From: Bacteroidia bacterium
GTDB taxonomy: Bacteria; Bacteroidota; Bacteroidia; Bacteroidales; GWA2-32-17
Direction: 5' to 3'
NCBI GenBank assembly: GCA_016218155.1
Contig: JACREQ010000034.1
Coordinates: 80,363 to 144,362, forward strand
DNA: 64,000 nt
Shown: positions 27,581 through 37,200 of the stretch, piece by piece
How positions within the stretch are numbered: position 1 is the first letter of the stretch
Layout: each line of letters begins with the position of its first letter
The notes under the pieces: model-generated
Told to the model about the DNA's origin: nothing
What the model saw: only the letters and a program-made list of their open reading frames with translations
Databases searched by the model: none
Program-made: the position numbers and the translations under genes

Positions 27581-28651
27581 ATGAATATTTTAATTAAATA
27601 TTTATTTCTTCTATTAATTCTATCAACATTTAGCTGTATTAACAGTTCAAATAAAAAACCGAATTCCAATAGTTTCGGGGGTACTCTTAGAATTAATGAG
27701 AGATCGGGAATTTTAACCCTTTTCCCGCATAGTGTTCAGGATATTGTGTCAAGTCACATTATTTCACAATTATATGATGGTTTAGTAAAGTTTAATGCTT
27801 ACGATTTATCGGTAAAACCCGCAATAGCTTATACCTGGGAAATTGATTCAACAGAAACTATATATAGATTTTTTCTTAATACCAATGTTTATTTCAATGA
27901 TAATGAGTGTTTCTCTGATGGTATTGGAAGAAAAGTAACTGCTGACGATTTTGTATATACATTTACATTACTTGCAACTCAAAATAGTAATAACCAGAAT
28001 TTCTTCGGAACTATTGATAACATTGTAGGTGCTACCGACCATTATTATTCTGATTCTTTAAAGAACGGTTCAAAAGTGATTTCAGGGATTAAAGCAGAAA
28101 ATGATTCTGTTTTGGTTATTTGTTTAGAAAAGCCGAACCCACTTTTTCTGTATTTTCTTGCATCGCCTATAACTGCTGTTATTCCTAAGGAAGCATTTGA
28201 AAAGTATGGATATAAAAGTTTTGTTGGTGCAGGTCCATTTTATATTAACAACTATCCAAAAGAAAGTGAACCGTTAATATTATTAAGAAATAATTTTTAT
28301 TATCAAAAAGATAATTCGAATAACTATTTGCCTTATCTTGATACTGTTATCGTTAATTTTAATGGTTCTTCTGAAAGGGAAAAACAGTTACTTTCTGAAG
28401 ATAAACTTGATTTATTGTATAATGTTGACAACTCAAATGTTACCGAATATCTCGAAAAAAATATTCAACAGTTTAAAGGAGATAAGCCAAAATTTGTACT
28501 ACAGATGTCAAACTTAAGTAATAATGTTCAACTTCAACATATTATAAAGAGAAATCTTAAGGGATTTATTACTAATAGTCAAAACTATTACGATTTATCT
28601 AAGGTGTATTATGAGCCTGAGAAAAAGGATACATTGATTGCAAAAAAATAG
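27581..28651 (+). CDS. Family 5 extracellular solute-binding lipoprotein, shortened
   Basis: 356 residues with a lipoprotein signal (LILSTFSCINSSN, cysteine about 19). Residues 38-255 are clearly the OppA/DppA-type binding fold: GGTLRINERSGILTLFPHSV, SQLYDGLVKFN, AYTWEIDSTETIYRFFL, VTADDFVYTF, GAGPFYI. Typical members have 500-600 residues; here the second lobe is largely missing or replaced by about 100 residues without family features. There is no frameshift visible at the 3' end, so this may be a stable short form or an old truncation. No permease or ATPase genes are adjacent. Substrate unknown; peptide binding is the family default. Confidence 0.75.
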   Translation: MNILIKYLFLLLILSTFSCINSSNKKPNSNSFGGTLRINERSGILTLFPHSVQDIVSSHIISQLYDGLVKFNAYDLSVKPAIAYTWEIDSTETIYRFFLNTNVYFNDNECFSDGIGRKVTADDFVYTFTLLATQNSNNQNFFGTIDNIVGATDHYYSDSLKNGSKVISGIKAENDSVLVICLEKPNPLFLYFLASPITAVIPKEAFEKYGYKSFVGAGPFYINNYPKESEPLILLRNNFYYQKDNSNNYLPYLDTVIVNFNGSSEREKQLLSEDKLDLLYNVDNSNVTEYLEKNIQQFKGDKPKFVLQMSNLSNNVQLQHIIKRNLKGFITNSQNYYDLSKVYYEPEKKDTLIAKK

Positions 28652-28738
28652 TTTTATTTAATTTTAACACATTAAATATACTTTATTAAAATTCTTTTCT
28701 GTTTTTTTATGTTGCATATAAAAAGTTGATTTTAGAAT

Positions 28739-28746
28739 TACCTTTG
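28739..28746 (+). promoter_or_regulatory. Candidate -7 element for the TPR gene
   Basis: TACCTTTG matches the -7 consensus; the predicted start leaves a leader of about 10 nt before the ATG at 28763. The nearest TTG is 24 bp upstream, slightly far. Confidence 0.4.
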
Positions 28747-28762
28747 AAAAATTTATTATTGA

Positions 28763-30622
28763 ATGTTCAGGTTATTAACTACAATATTTTTCTTTCTTAT
28801 AATACAGGCAAGTTATGCGCAAACACCTGATGAACAAAATCAATTAGCACTACAATATTATAAAAATAAGGAATTTGAAAAAGCAGCAACAATTTTTGCT
28901 GAGCTGTATAGCAGCCAAAAATCAAAAATATTTTTTACTTACTATTTAAACTGTCTCATTGAGCTAAAAGATTACGAAACAGGTGAAAAAATATTAAGAA
29001 AAGAGATTCGTAAAAACAGCACAGACTTAAGCTTTAGAGTAGATCTTGGTTTTTTATATAAAACCCAAAACTTATTAAAAGAAGCAGATGAAGAATATGA
29101 GCAGGCATTAAAGCTTCTTCAGCCAGATAACAATCAGATTATAACACTTGCAAATGCATTTTTATATAAACGTGAATATAATTATGCCGAACAAACTTAT
29201 CTTAAAGGACGAAAAATGCTTAAAGATGTATATGGGTTTAACTTCGAACTGGCTAATTTATATCAGATACAATCTTTATATGATAAAATGATTAATGAGT
29301 ATCTTGATTTACTTGAAATTCACGAAAGCTATATTCAGACTGTACAAAACAGGCTTCAGTCATCTGTTTATGCCGATAAAGAAAATAATTTAACAGGGTT
29401 GTTAAAAATTCAGCTTTTAAAAAGAATACAAAAAAATCCTGATCGTAAAATATTTAGCGAATTGTTAATTTGGTTATATCTGCAAGAGAAAGATTACGAA
29501 AATGCATTTATACAATCATCGGCACTTGATAAAAGATTAAAAGAAGATGGTAGCAGATTGATTGAATTAGCAAATCAAGCTGTTGTTAATAAGGATTATG
29601 ACGTTGCGTTAAAAGCTTACCAATATGTTATCGATAAAGGAAAATATAACAGTTGGTATGTTGATGCCAGAAGCGATTATATGAATACATTATATAATAA
29701 AATAATTGAGCAACCTGGAGTCAAAAAATCAGAGGTTGTTGATTTGGAGAAAGTATTAAAAGCAACATTAGATGAATTAGGTAGGTCAAAATCAACTTTC
29801 TCATTAATAAAAGCTATTGCGTTTATTCAAACATTTTATTTAAATATTGCCGATGAAGCTAGTAAGGACTTAGAAAAGACTCTTGCTTCAAACATTTTAT
29901 CGCCAATGCAGATTGCTGAGTGCAAGTTGTTAATTGGTGATATACTTTTATTTAATAATGATATATGGGGTGCAACGGTTTATTATGCTCAGGTTGAGAA
30001 AGCAAACGAGAACGAGCCGATAGGTCACGAAGCAAAATACAGAAAAGCGCGTTTGGCATATTTTTCAGGTGATTTTTTATGGGCTCAGGCACAGCTAGAT
30101 GTATTAAAAGCATCAACTTCTAAATTAATTGCAAATGATGCTTTTACTTTGTCATTATTAATTAATGAGAATGTTACAGAGGACACAACAGGGGAAGCTC
30201 TTCAAATGTATTCACGTGCCGGCTTATATGAGTTCAGGCATAACGATAGTGTCGCAGTTATAACATTAGACAGTATTATTTTTAAATACAAGTCTAATGA
30301 AATTTTAGATGATGCTTACTTTAAGCTGGGGGAGCTATATTTAAAGAAAGCAGAGTTTAGCAAAGCAGTATTATACTTTGATACTGTTTCTACAAAATTT
30401 AACTATGGAACATTATCAGATGATGCTCTTTTTAAAGTGGCAAATATTTATGAAAAGTATTTGCTAGATAACAAAAAGGCAATGGATTATTATCAAAAGA
30501 TAATGACTGATCATCCGGGAAGTACATTAGTTAACGAATCCAGAAAACGTTACAGATTCTTAAGAGGAGATAAATTACAGGAAGAAGAAACTCCTGTTAA
30601 CTCTAACGGGATGCCAAATTAA
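28763..30622 (+). CDS. Secreted tetratricopeptide-repeat protein
   Basis: 619 residues with a signal peptide (MFRLLTTIFFFLIIQASYA, then QTPDEQN). Nearly the whole mature chain is helical repeats: clear TPR units at about 24-60 (QLALQYYKNKEFEKAATIFA), 85-155, 260-330, and a cluster at 480-600 (FKLGELYLKKAEFSKAVLYF, ALFKVANIYEKYLLDNKKAM). The last part resembles YbgF/BamD-like repeats. Likely a periplasmic scaffold. It precedes the DMT transporter by 4 bases and ruvC further on, so it is the first gene of a mixed operon. No partner can be named. Confidence 0.75.
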   Translation: MFRLLTTIFFFLIIQASYAQTPDEQNQLALQYYKNKEFEKAATIFAELYSSQKSKIFFTYYLNCLIELKDYETGEKILRKEIRKNSTDLSFRVDLGFLYKTQNLLKEADEEYEQALKLLQPDNNQIITLANAFLYKREYNYAEQTYLKGRKMLKDVYGFNFELANLYQIQSLYDKMINEYLDLLEIHESYIQTVQNRLQSSVYADKENNLTGLLKIQLLKRIQKNPDRKIFSELLIWLYLQEKDYENAFIQSSALDKRLKEDGSRLIELANQAVVNKDYDVALKAYQYVIDKGKYNSWYVDARSDYMNTLYNKIIEQPGVKKSEVVDLEKVLKATLDELGRSKSTFSLIKAIAFIQTFYLNIADEASKDLEKTLASNILSPMQIAECKLLIGDILLFNNDIWGATVYYAQVEKANENEPIGHEAKYRKARLAYFSGDFLWAQAQLDVLKASTSKLIANDAFTLSLLINENVTEDTTGEALQMYSRAGLYEFRHNDSVAVITLDSIIFKYKSNEILDDAYFKLGELYLKKAEFSKAVLYFDTVSTKFNYGTLSDDALFKVANIYEKYLLDNKKAMDYYQKIMTDHPGSTLVNESRKRYRFLRGDKLQEEETPVNSNGMPN

Positions 30623-30626
30623 TATT

Positions 30627-31514
30627 ATGCAAAACCAGAGAAAAGCATATTTATTTGCCATTTCTGCTGTATTGCTCTGGTCGACTGTTGCAACTGCTTT
30701 TAAAACCGCCTTAAAGGGAATGCCCTTTTCAAATCTGCTTTTCGTAAGCACATGTGTAAGTGTTATTTTGCTAGGTGTTGTGCTTGTTTTTAAAGGGCAA
30801 TTTCTTAAAACTTTTAATGTCAGCCTTAATTCATGGTTGTATTCAGCTGTTTTAGGATTTTTAAATCCGTTTTTATACTACATGGTGTTATTAAAAGCAT
30901 ATAGCGTACTTCCGGCGCAGATTGCTCAACCATTAAATTATACATGGCCGGTTGTTCTGGTTATCTTATCGGCACCTTTTTTAAAACAAAAAATCACTTT
31001 AAAGGCATTAATTGCATTATTAATTTGTTTGTGTGGCGTTGTTGTAATTTCCTTTCAGGGAAAATGGAATTTAAATATCTCTAATTCATTTGGTGTTTTA
31101 CTGGCTGCCGGAAGTTCAATAATATGGTCGAGTTTCTGGTTGCTTAATATGAAAGATAAACGTGAAGAAACAAATAAGCTTTTTTTGAATTTTCTGTTTG
31201 GCTTTATTTATATTTTTCTTTACCAGTTGTTTTTTGAGCCTGTTAAAATTCAGAGTATAACATCTTTTAGTGCAGCTGTATATGTTGGTATTTTTGAAAT
31301 GGGAATTACTTTTATTCTGTGGTTAAATGCTTTACAGTATTCAAAATCACCAGAAAAAATCAGTTCATTGGTTTTTCTTTCTCCTTTTCTTTCAATATTT
31401 TTTATTGCATTTTTTCTTCACGAGAGCATTCATTTTTCAACTATTGCCGGATTATTGCTAATTGTTTTAGGAATATTTTTATCGAAAGCAAAACTTAAAA
31501 AGCAACAGAAATAA
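30627..31514 (+). CDS. DMT family transporter (EamA)
   Basis: 295 residues with ten predicted membrane helices in two five-helix repeats. EamA signatures: AISAVLLWSTVATAFKTALK in helix 1, FLNPFLYYMVLLKAYSVLPA in helix 3 and QPLNYTWPVVLVILSAPFL in helix 4, with the second repeat at about 155-290 (GSSIIWSSFWLLN, VGIFEMGITFILW, LVFLSPFLSIFF). Drug/metabolite or amino-acid export is typical of the family; substrate is unknown. It overlaps the regulatory unit of the TPR gene (4-base gap). Confidence 0.85.
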   Translation: MQNQRKAYLFAISAVLLWSTVATAFKTALKGMPFSNLLFVSTCVSVILLGVVLVFKGQFLKTFNVSLNSWLYSAVLGFLNPFLYYMVLLKAYSVLPAQIAQPLNYTWPVVLVILSAPFLKQKITLKALIALLICLCGVVVISFQGKWNLNISNSFGVLLAAGSSIIWSSFWLLNMKDKREETNKLFLNFLFGFIYIFLYQLFFEPVKIQSITSFSAAVYVGIFEMGITFILWLNALQYSKSPEKISSLVFLSPFLSIFFIAFFLHESIHFSTIAGLLLIVLGIFLSKAKLKKQQK

Positions 31515-31551
31515 CGTTTGTTTAATTACTCTATAGTATCTTTATTGCGTA

Positions 31552-32106
31552 ATGAGCATAGATAAAATAATACTAGGTATTGATCCCGGAACAACAATAA
31601 TGGGTTATGGAATAATTGAGGTTAAGCAAAAAAAGCCGGTAATAATAGCTATTGGAGTTATAGAATTGCATAAACTAGATGATCATTTTGTAAAACTTAA
31701 GCATATTTTTGAAAGAGTATCGGGTTTAATAAATGAATACAAACCTGATGAACTTGCTATCGAGGCTCCATTTTTTGGAAAGAATGTTCAGTCGATGTTA
31801 AAACTCGGACGTGCCCAAGGAACAGCAATTGCAGCAGCAATTTCTCATTCTATACCGGTATTTGAGTATGCTCCCAGAAAAATTAAGCAGTCTATAACTG
31901 GCAATGGAAATGCATCAAAAGAGCAGGTTGCTGCCATGCTGCAAAAAATATTGTTAATAAAAGATATGCCAAAGCATTTAGATGCAACAGATGGTCTGGC
32001 TGCAGCTCTTTGTCACTTTTTTCAGGCTCCTGTAAGTGAAAATAACAATACAGCCAAAAGCTGGAAAGAGTTTTTGAGTAAAAACCCTAACAGATTAAAG
32101 AAATAA
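31552..32106 (+). CDS. ruvC: Crossover junction endodeoxyribonuclease RuvC
   Basis: 184 residues. Resolves Holliday junctions with RuvAB. The four acidic catalytic residues are all present: D11 ([13 protein letters not shown]), E71 ([11 protein letters not shown]), D144 and D147 ([14 protein letters not shown]), matching D7, E66, D138 and D141 of E. coli. Start ATG at 31552 fits the family. Short C-terminal extension of about ten residues. Preceded by a DMT transporter gene at 37 bp; followed by a convergent HIT gene. Confidence 0.95.
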   Translation: MSIDKIILGIDPGTTIMGYGIIEVKQKKPVIIAIGVIELHKLDDHFVKLKHIFERVSGLINEYKPDELAIEAPFFGKNVQSMLKLGRAQGTAIAAAISHSIPVFEYAPRKIKQSITGNGNASKEQVAAMLQKILLIKDMPKHLDATDGLAAALCHFFQAPVSENNNTAKSWKEFLSKNPNRLKK

Positions 32107-32139
32107 AAATTTAAATAAGCGAGGAATCTTAGTACTTGT

Positions 32140-32532
32140 TTAAAAATTTGATCTGATTTTTTCAGCAATCTCAGTCATTTCCTCTTTAGCAAAACTTAGT
32201 TTTGGTCTTGAAAAGTCTATGTCGGAAACATTATTGATTGGAATAAGGTGAATGTGTGCATGGGGAACTTCTAGTCCAATTACAGCAATACCAATTCTTT
32301 TGCAAGGTATTGTCTTTTCAATAGCTTTAGCAACCTTCTTTGCAAATAAAGTTAGTTCTGACAAAGTATTGTCTTCAATATTAAAAATGTAGTCAATTTC
32401 TTTTTTGGGAATAACTAAAGTATGACCTTTTGCTAATGGCGATACATCAAGAAAAGCTAGAAATTCTTCAGTTTCTGCAATTTTAAAACAAGGAATTTCG
32501 CCTGCTACTATTTTAGAAAAAATGCTGGACAT
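32140..32532 (-). CDS. HIT family (HINT-like) nucleotide-binding protein
   Basis: 130 residues. FSKIVAGEIPCFKI opens the HINT-type subfamily and the histidine triad is intact (PHAHIHLIPI, H91, H93, H95). Such proteins hydrolyse AMP-linked or phosphoramidate nucleotides in the cytosol; the true substrate is uncertain. It starts one base after the stop of greA, an arrangement that implies one transcript. Confidence 0.9.
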   Translation of the reverse strand: MSSIFSKIVAGEIPCFKIAETEEFLAFLDVSPLAKGHTLVIPKKEIDYIFNIEDNTLSELTLFAKKVAKAIEKTIPCKRIGIAVIGLEVPHAHIHLIPINNVSDIDFSRPKLSFAKEEMTEIAEKIRSNF

Positions 32533-32533
32533 T

Positions 32534-33007
32534 TTACCTTGTAATTTCTATTACTTCAAAAGATAATTTTCCGCTTGGAACCTGTACTTCAACTGAATCG
32601 CCAACTTTTTTACCTAATAACCCTTTAGCAATAGGTGTGTTAATAGAAATTTTTCCTTCTTTTAAGTTAGCTTCACTTTCAGAAACTAAAGTGTATTGCT
32701 GAATAGCGTTTGTTATCGTATTTTTAATCTTTACCTTAGAAAGAATCTGAACTTTAGATTTATCTATTTTTGAATCATCAAGAACTCGACTGGTTGAAAT
32801 TAATTCTTCAAGTTTCTGAATTTTCATTTCAAGCATACCTTGTGCTTCTTTTGCTGCATCATATTCAGCATTTTCTGACAAATCACCTTTGTCACGTGCT
32901 TCAGCAATTGCATTTGAAATAGCTGGACGTTCAACAGTTTTTAACTGTTCAAGTTCAGTTTTTAGCTTTTGAAAACCCTCTGGGGTTAGGTACGAAATGT
33001 TACTCAT
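32534..33007 (-). CDS. greA: Transcription elongation factor GreA
   Basis: 157 residues of standard GreA length. The N-terminal coiled coil spans about 10-75 with the acidic tip GDLSENAEYD (D42, E45) that reaches the RNA polymerase active site to trigger transcript cleavage; the C-terminal domain ends with KVGDSVEVQVPSGKLSFEVI. Followed by the HIT gene. A TATCTTTG -7 box on the minus strand (33064-33071) could drive it, placing the terminator of porV at the very start of its message. Confidence 0.95.
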   Translation of the reverse strand: MSNISYLTPEGFQKLKTELEQLKTVERPAISNAIAEARDKGDLSENAEYDAAKEAQGMLEMKIQKLEELISTSRVLDDSKIDKSKVQILSKVKIKNTITNAIQQYTLVSESEANLKEGKISINTPIAKGLLGKKVGDSVEVQVPSGKLSFEVIEITR

Positions 33008-33030
33008 ACATCATCTGATTTTAAAACAAA

Positions 33031-33059
33031 AAGAATCCCGAATAGTTCGGGACTCTTTG
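33031..33059 (-). terminator. Terminator after the PorV gene
   Basis: On the minus strand, AAAGAGTCCCGAA pairs with TTCGGGATTCTTT over 12 of 13 positions with a 3-base loop, followed by T-rich sequence. It lies 25 bases after the PorV stop and 24 bases before the greA start. Confidence 0.75.
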
Positions 33060-33083
33060 AATGCAAAGATAATAAAAATATTA

Positions 33084-34193
33084 TTACAATGTAACTTTTG
33101 CGCCTATAGAATGAACACCATTAAATGGATTAGTGTCACGGTATGAATAATCTATAGAGAAAGTTGAGCCTTTTTCTTTATTTAAAGGAATTTGAACAGA
33201 AACACCAACTGTTGGACCGGTAAATGCAGTTGTACGTGTATCATATTTATTAATACCTTTTTCGTAAACATATCCACCTCTAATCATTACAATTTCTTTA
33301 AAAGAATATTCTAATCCTCCGTGAAACTGATCTTTTGTAAATGAATTTGAAGTAAAGTTACCTGAAATGCTTACTCGGTGATCACTTCTGATTTTGTCAG
33401 CAACTGTATCTACTTTCTGAGCTAAATAGAAATCGTACATTGCACCAATCATAATTAATGCAGGTAACTCAAAATCAGCAGAACGTTGTTCTACTGTCAT
33501 TACGATATCTTTTGGTGGAACTGCACCTCTGAATGAAAGTCCGTCGCCTTTAAAACGCATTGTTGGGCCAACGTTTTTAATAGAGATACCAAAATGTAAG
33601 TTGTCGCGGTTTTTCTTACCTAACTTATTTTTACCAATTCCGGTTAAATATTGGATACCGGCATCAAAACATACTCCTGATGCAGATAAATCGGCAGTTT
33701 TTTCATTAATAATTTTTACAACTAAACCGCCATAAATACTATTAGAAAATTCTTTAGCGTATGCTAATGAAATGTTAGTGTAGTTGGGACGATAAGTTCC
33801 AATACCACCTTCTGGCAATTCAACTGTAGTTATTTCGATATCGCCAAAACTCATATTCATTAAGGATAAGCTTAAAACACCGCTTTCTCCAACTTTTTGT
33901 GATAACCCAAAAGAGTTAATATTTATCCCTGTTCCTGCCAACCAGTTAGTACGGCAAAAAATCAGCTCTGTTCTTTTGGTGAATGCAGTTCCTGCAACAT
34001 TAATTTGTAATGCTTCAAGTCCTCTGATTCCGCCTGAGTTTGCACCGCCCCAACCTGAGCTTCTAGCCCATGGGTTAATTAGTAACTCGCTTGCTCCGGC
34101 CTGACCTGCACGTTGCTCATTTCCCGCGAAACAGAATGTAGTTGCAGTTAAGAGTGCAGCTACTGCCAGAATTGAAATTGATCTTTTTTTCAT
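33084..34193 (-). CDS. PorV/PorQ family T9SS outer-membrane protein
   Basis: 369 residues with a signal peptide (about 1-23, ending TFCFA). The mature start GNEQRAGQAGASELLINPWARSSG and the following NSGGIRGLEALQINVAG are the hallmarks of PorV, a FadL-like 14-strand barrel that shuttles T9SS cargo to the sortase complex. The C-terminus HSIGAKVTL is a barrel-type end. It is the last gene of an operon with a 1393-residue cargo protein and a TonB receptor. Whether this is the main PorV or a dedicated paralogue cannot be told here; context favours dedication to its neighbouring cargo. Confidence 0.88.
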   Translation of the reverse strand: MKKRSISILAVAALLTATTFCFAGNEQRAGQAGASELLINPWARSSGWGGANSGGIRGLEALQINVAGTAFTKRTELIFCRTNWLAGTGININSFGLSQKVGESGVLSLSLMNMSFGDIEITTVELPEGGIGTYRPNYTNISLAYAKEFSNSIYGGLVVKIINEKTADLSASGVCFDAGIQYLTGIGKNKLGKKNRDNLHFGISIKNVGPTMRFKGDGLSFRGAVPPKDIVMTVEQRSADFELPALIMIGAMYDFYLAQKVDTVADKIRSDHRVSISGNFTSNSFTKDQFHGGLEYSFKEIVMIRGGYVYEKGINKYDTRTTAFTGPTVGVSVQIPLNKEKGSTFSIDYSYRDTNPFNGVHSIGAKVTL

Positions 34194-34229
34194 GATTCTC
34201 CAATATTTTGTTCTAAATCATTTTTACTA

Positions 34230-37200
34230 TTAAAAATTGTTTAAGTCAATTGGGCGTAATGCACCAAACCATTTAACAATTTTTTCGCCTAATCCGGGAG
34301 CATCTATATGCATAATATAAACACCGCTTGCAATTGTAATACCATATTCATTTTTTAAATCCCAATCCTGATATGATAATGGACTGTCTTTCTTAAATCT
34401 TCTGATTAAAGTACCACTTACATTGTAAATACTAATTGTACAAACTTGTGGAAGATTTGTTAACTTAACTTTATAGTCAAGCTGGGAAGTTTCATATGAA
34501 CTGTAACCGTAGTATGGGTTAGGAACAACTCTTATTAGTTCTAAAGAGTTCTTTGCAGTTTCTTCATCGTTAACTGAAGGAACTAAATCTTTAAGACTAA
34601 ATTGATAATAAGGCAAATCCTTGTTCTCAACTAAAGCAGGATCTCTTTTAAAATTACCTGTTGCTTTAATGTATGGATTAGCAATATTTATATTAAATTC
34701 TACGTCGCATTTAATAAAATAATAAGGATCAGTTGGATTTGTCTGCATTTGTGAATTACCTGAAAGTACAGGAATTGATACCCACATTGCATTCCACCAA
34801 AGATTACGTTTTGTATTACCGGCGTTACCTGTAATTGTTATAAATTTCTTATATAAATTCAACCCGCCATCGTAACGAGGCATAGTATCTGAACCAGCTT
34901 CGTTATGACCGAAAACATATATAAAATGTTTTCCGCCAAGATAGAAGTCGCCTGCTAAACCACCGGTTTGCATATATAATTCAGATGCATAGTTATTGGT
35001 AGGATTCCACATCATATCTCTTCCGTTTTCACCAGGATATCTTGAATCTTCACCAAAAACCATATTTAATCTTTCTCCGTTTTGTACATCAATAGCATAA
35101 CCAGGGAACCAACCCATACCTCTGCCACCAATATAGTTTGAGTAATTTGGATTTGTTAAACTATCACTTGTAGTTGTAATATTTGTGGAGCTTCCGTTTT
35201 TATCAACCGAAGCATGTTTACGCATATTATACTTGTACTGATTACCTTCATTTAATCCGGCATTGTAAACATTTGTAGCTAAATCATAATCACAGGTTTC
35301 TATTACTGGACAACGGGTCCATTTTGATTTATCTTTAGTGATTACAATTTTAACGCTTGACAATCTTCTTGTTACTGTACTCATTGTAGTATGTAAAGTA
35401 GAGAAAGCTACTCCAGTGTACTGAGGATCATAGGTTGTTGATCCAATTTTATCTTCCATACCGAAAATGTAAGGTGCCCAGGTACCATCAATTACTTTTT
35501 CATAAAACTGTTGGTCATCACCGGCACTTGAACTATTTACGTCATTACAAGGAGGCTGGTCGGTAACAACTGATGTTCCTGATCTTATCCAGTTAGGGAA
35601 TCCGCAACCATCAACATCCTGAACAAAATCTATCCATTTTTTTAACGGGTCTGCCCAAACTACACTTGAAGAAATATAACCGTTCTGGTATGATGCAGGA
35701 TCTTTTTTAGCTGGCCATGGAACCTGATTTATTGTTATTGAAATACCCCATTTTGGTATTATTTGTTCATTAAGGTATTCAATTTTTGAATCAGAGAATA
35801 CTGTATCAGTTGCAGATGCTGGGATAGGATATACTTTCCATTTAGCTTTAGTAATATAATAACCAGATGTACCAATTGCAACAGTACTTGAATCTGGAAT
35901 AAACTTTAAACCAAAACTTTTATCAGGAACATTTAATGGATCAATTACTTTTACCTTAATTGGACCATATCCGTTTTCGTATTCAACGCTATCAGCTCTC
36001 CATGGAGAACCTGCCATAATTTTATCAATAGTTTTTTGTGTAAGTTTTATCTCATTATTACCATTACCTAAACCTTCAATCTGAATAATTTTAGGACCAT
36101 CTCCGAAATCGGAATTTAAAATAGTACCATTATTTGCAGGTGAAGTAATGTGAGGTATTACTGTATAAGTTTTAATACCAGAACGACTTGGTAAATATGG
36201 TTTCTTTTGACCTTCTAATGCATTAGGATCAGTTGGATTATAAGTTTGATAATTGTTATATCCATATGCAATAGCAACATAATAATATGTTTTATGATTA
36301 ACCAATCTCTTATCACCAATTGCAAAAGCATCATTTGTTAATGTAAATGAATGTTGTATCCCAACATTTGCACCTTCAACTTTTAATTTAGGAACTGATG
36401 CACCAATCTGGCTATCGTATTCGTAATTTATAATTCTTGAGATAGTATCCTTTTTATCGCATTGGAATACTAATCTTGCTTTATCAGGATTTTCGATATC
36501 TGTTACAGAAGAACTTTCATCTTTTAACTGATATACCTGATAACCCTGGAAGGTATAATAAGGATCGCAGCCGGGTAAATTAGTAGGACAAACTACAAAA
36601 GGATCTTTTTCAATATAATCTTCAGGAACATTAACGTAGTTATTTGTTCCTTTTACATTTTTAATATGGAAAATAAACTCTCTGTCAAGTTCAATAATCT
36701 CGAGAATTGGTGCAACTGGACCATCAATTAATTTAAAACAATTATCAAATAATCTTTGAGCTTTATCATCAGCGCGTTTAACTTCAATAATTGAAGCTTT
36801 TCTTCCGCCGGAAGTTGCTCTTGCCCAAACCATACCTGTTGTAATATCATTTGCAGCACCTGGTTGTAATGTAAATGGACCAGCTGAATGTACAAATCGG
36901 TAATCTTTAACTGAATTGCCTTCAATAGTCCATGGGGTTTGAGGATTTCCGCCTGTTCCCCAACCACTAGGGTCAGTATTTTCAGGATAAGCAAAGTCAG
37001 CAGGTGTACCTGCACCTGTAGAATATCCGGTACCACCATAAGTCATTCTAACTCCATCTTTCCAGTAACCTGTTAAGAATCTGTAATATTCAACTGCTGT
37101 TGAAGGGTCACTTAAAGTACTACCATCATTCTGAAAATACATGAAACGGCGCATTCCCCAACGTTCGTTACCAGGAACTCCATCACCGAAATTTATACCA

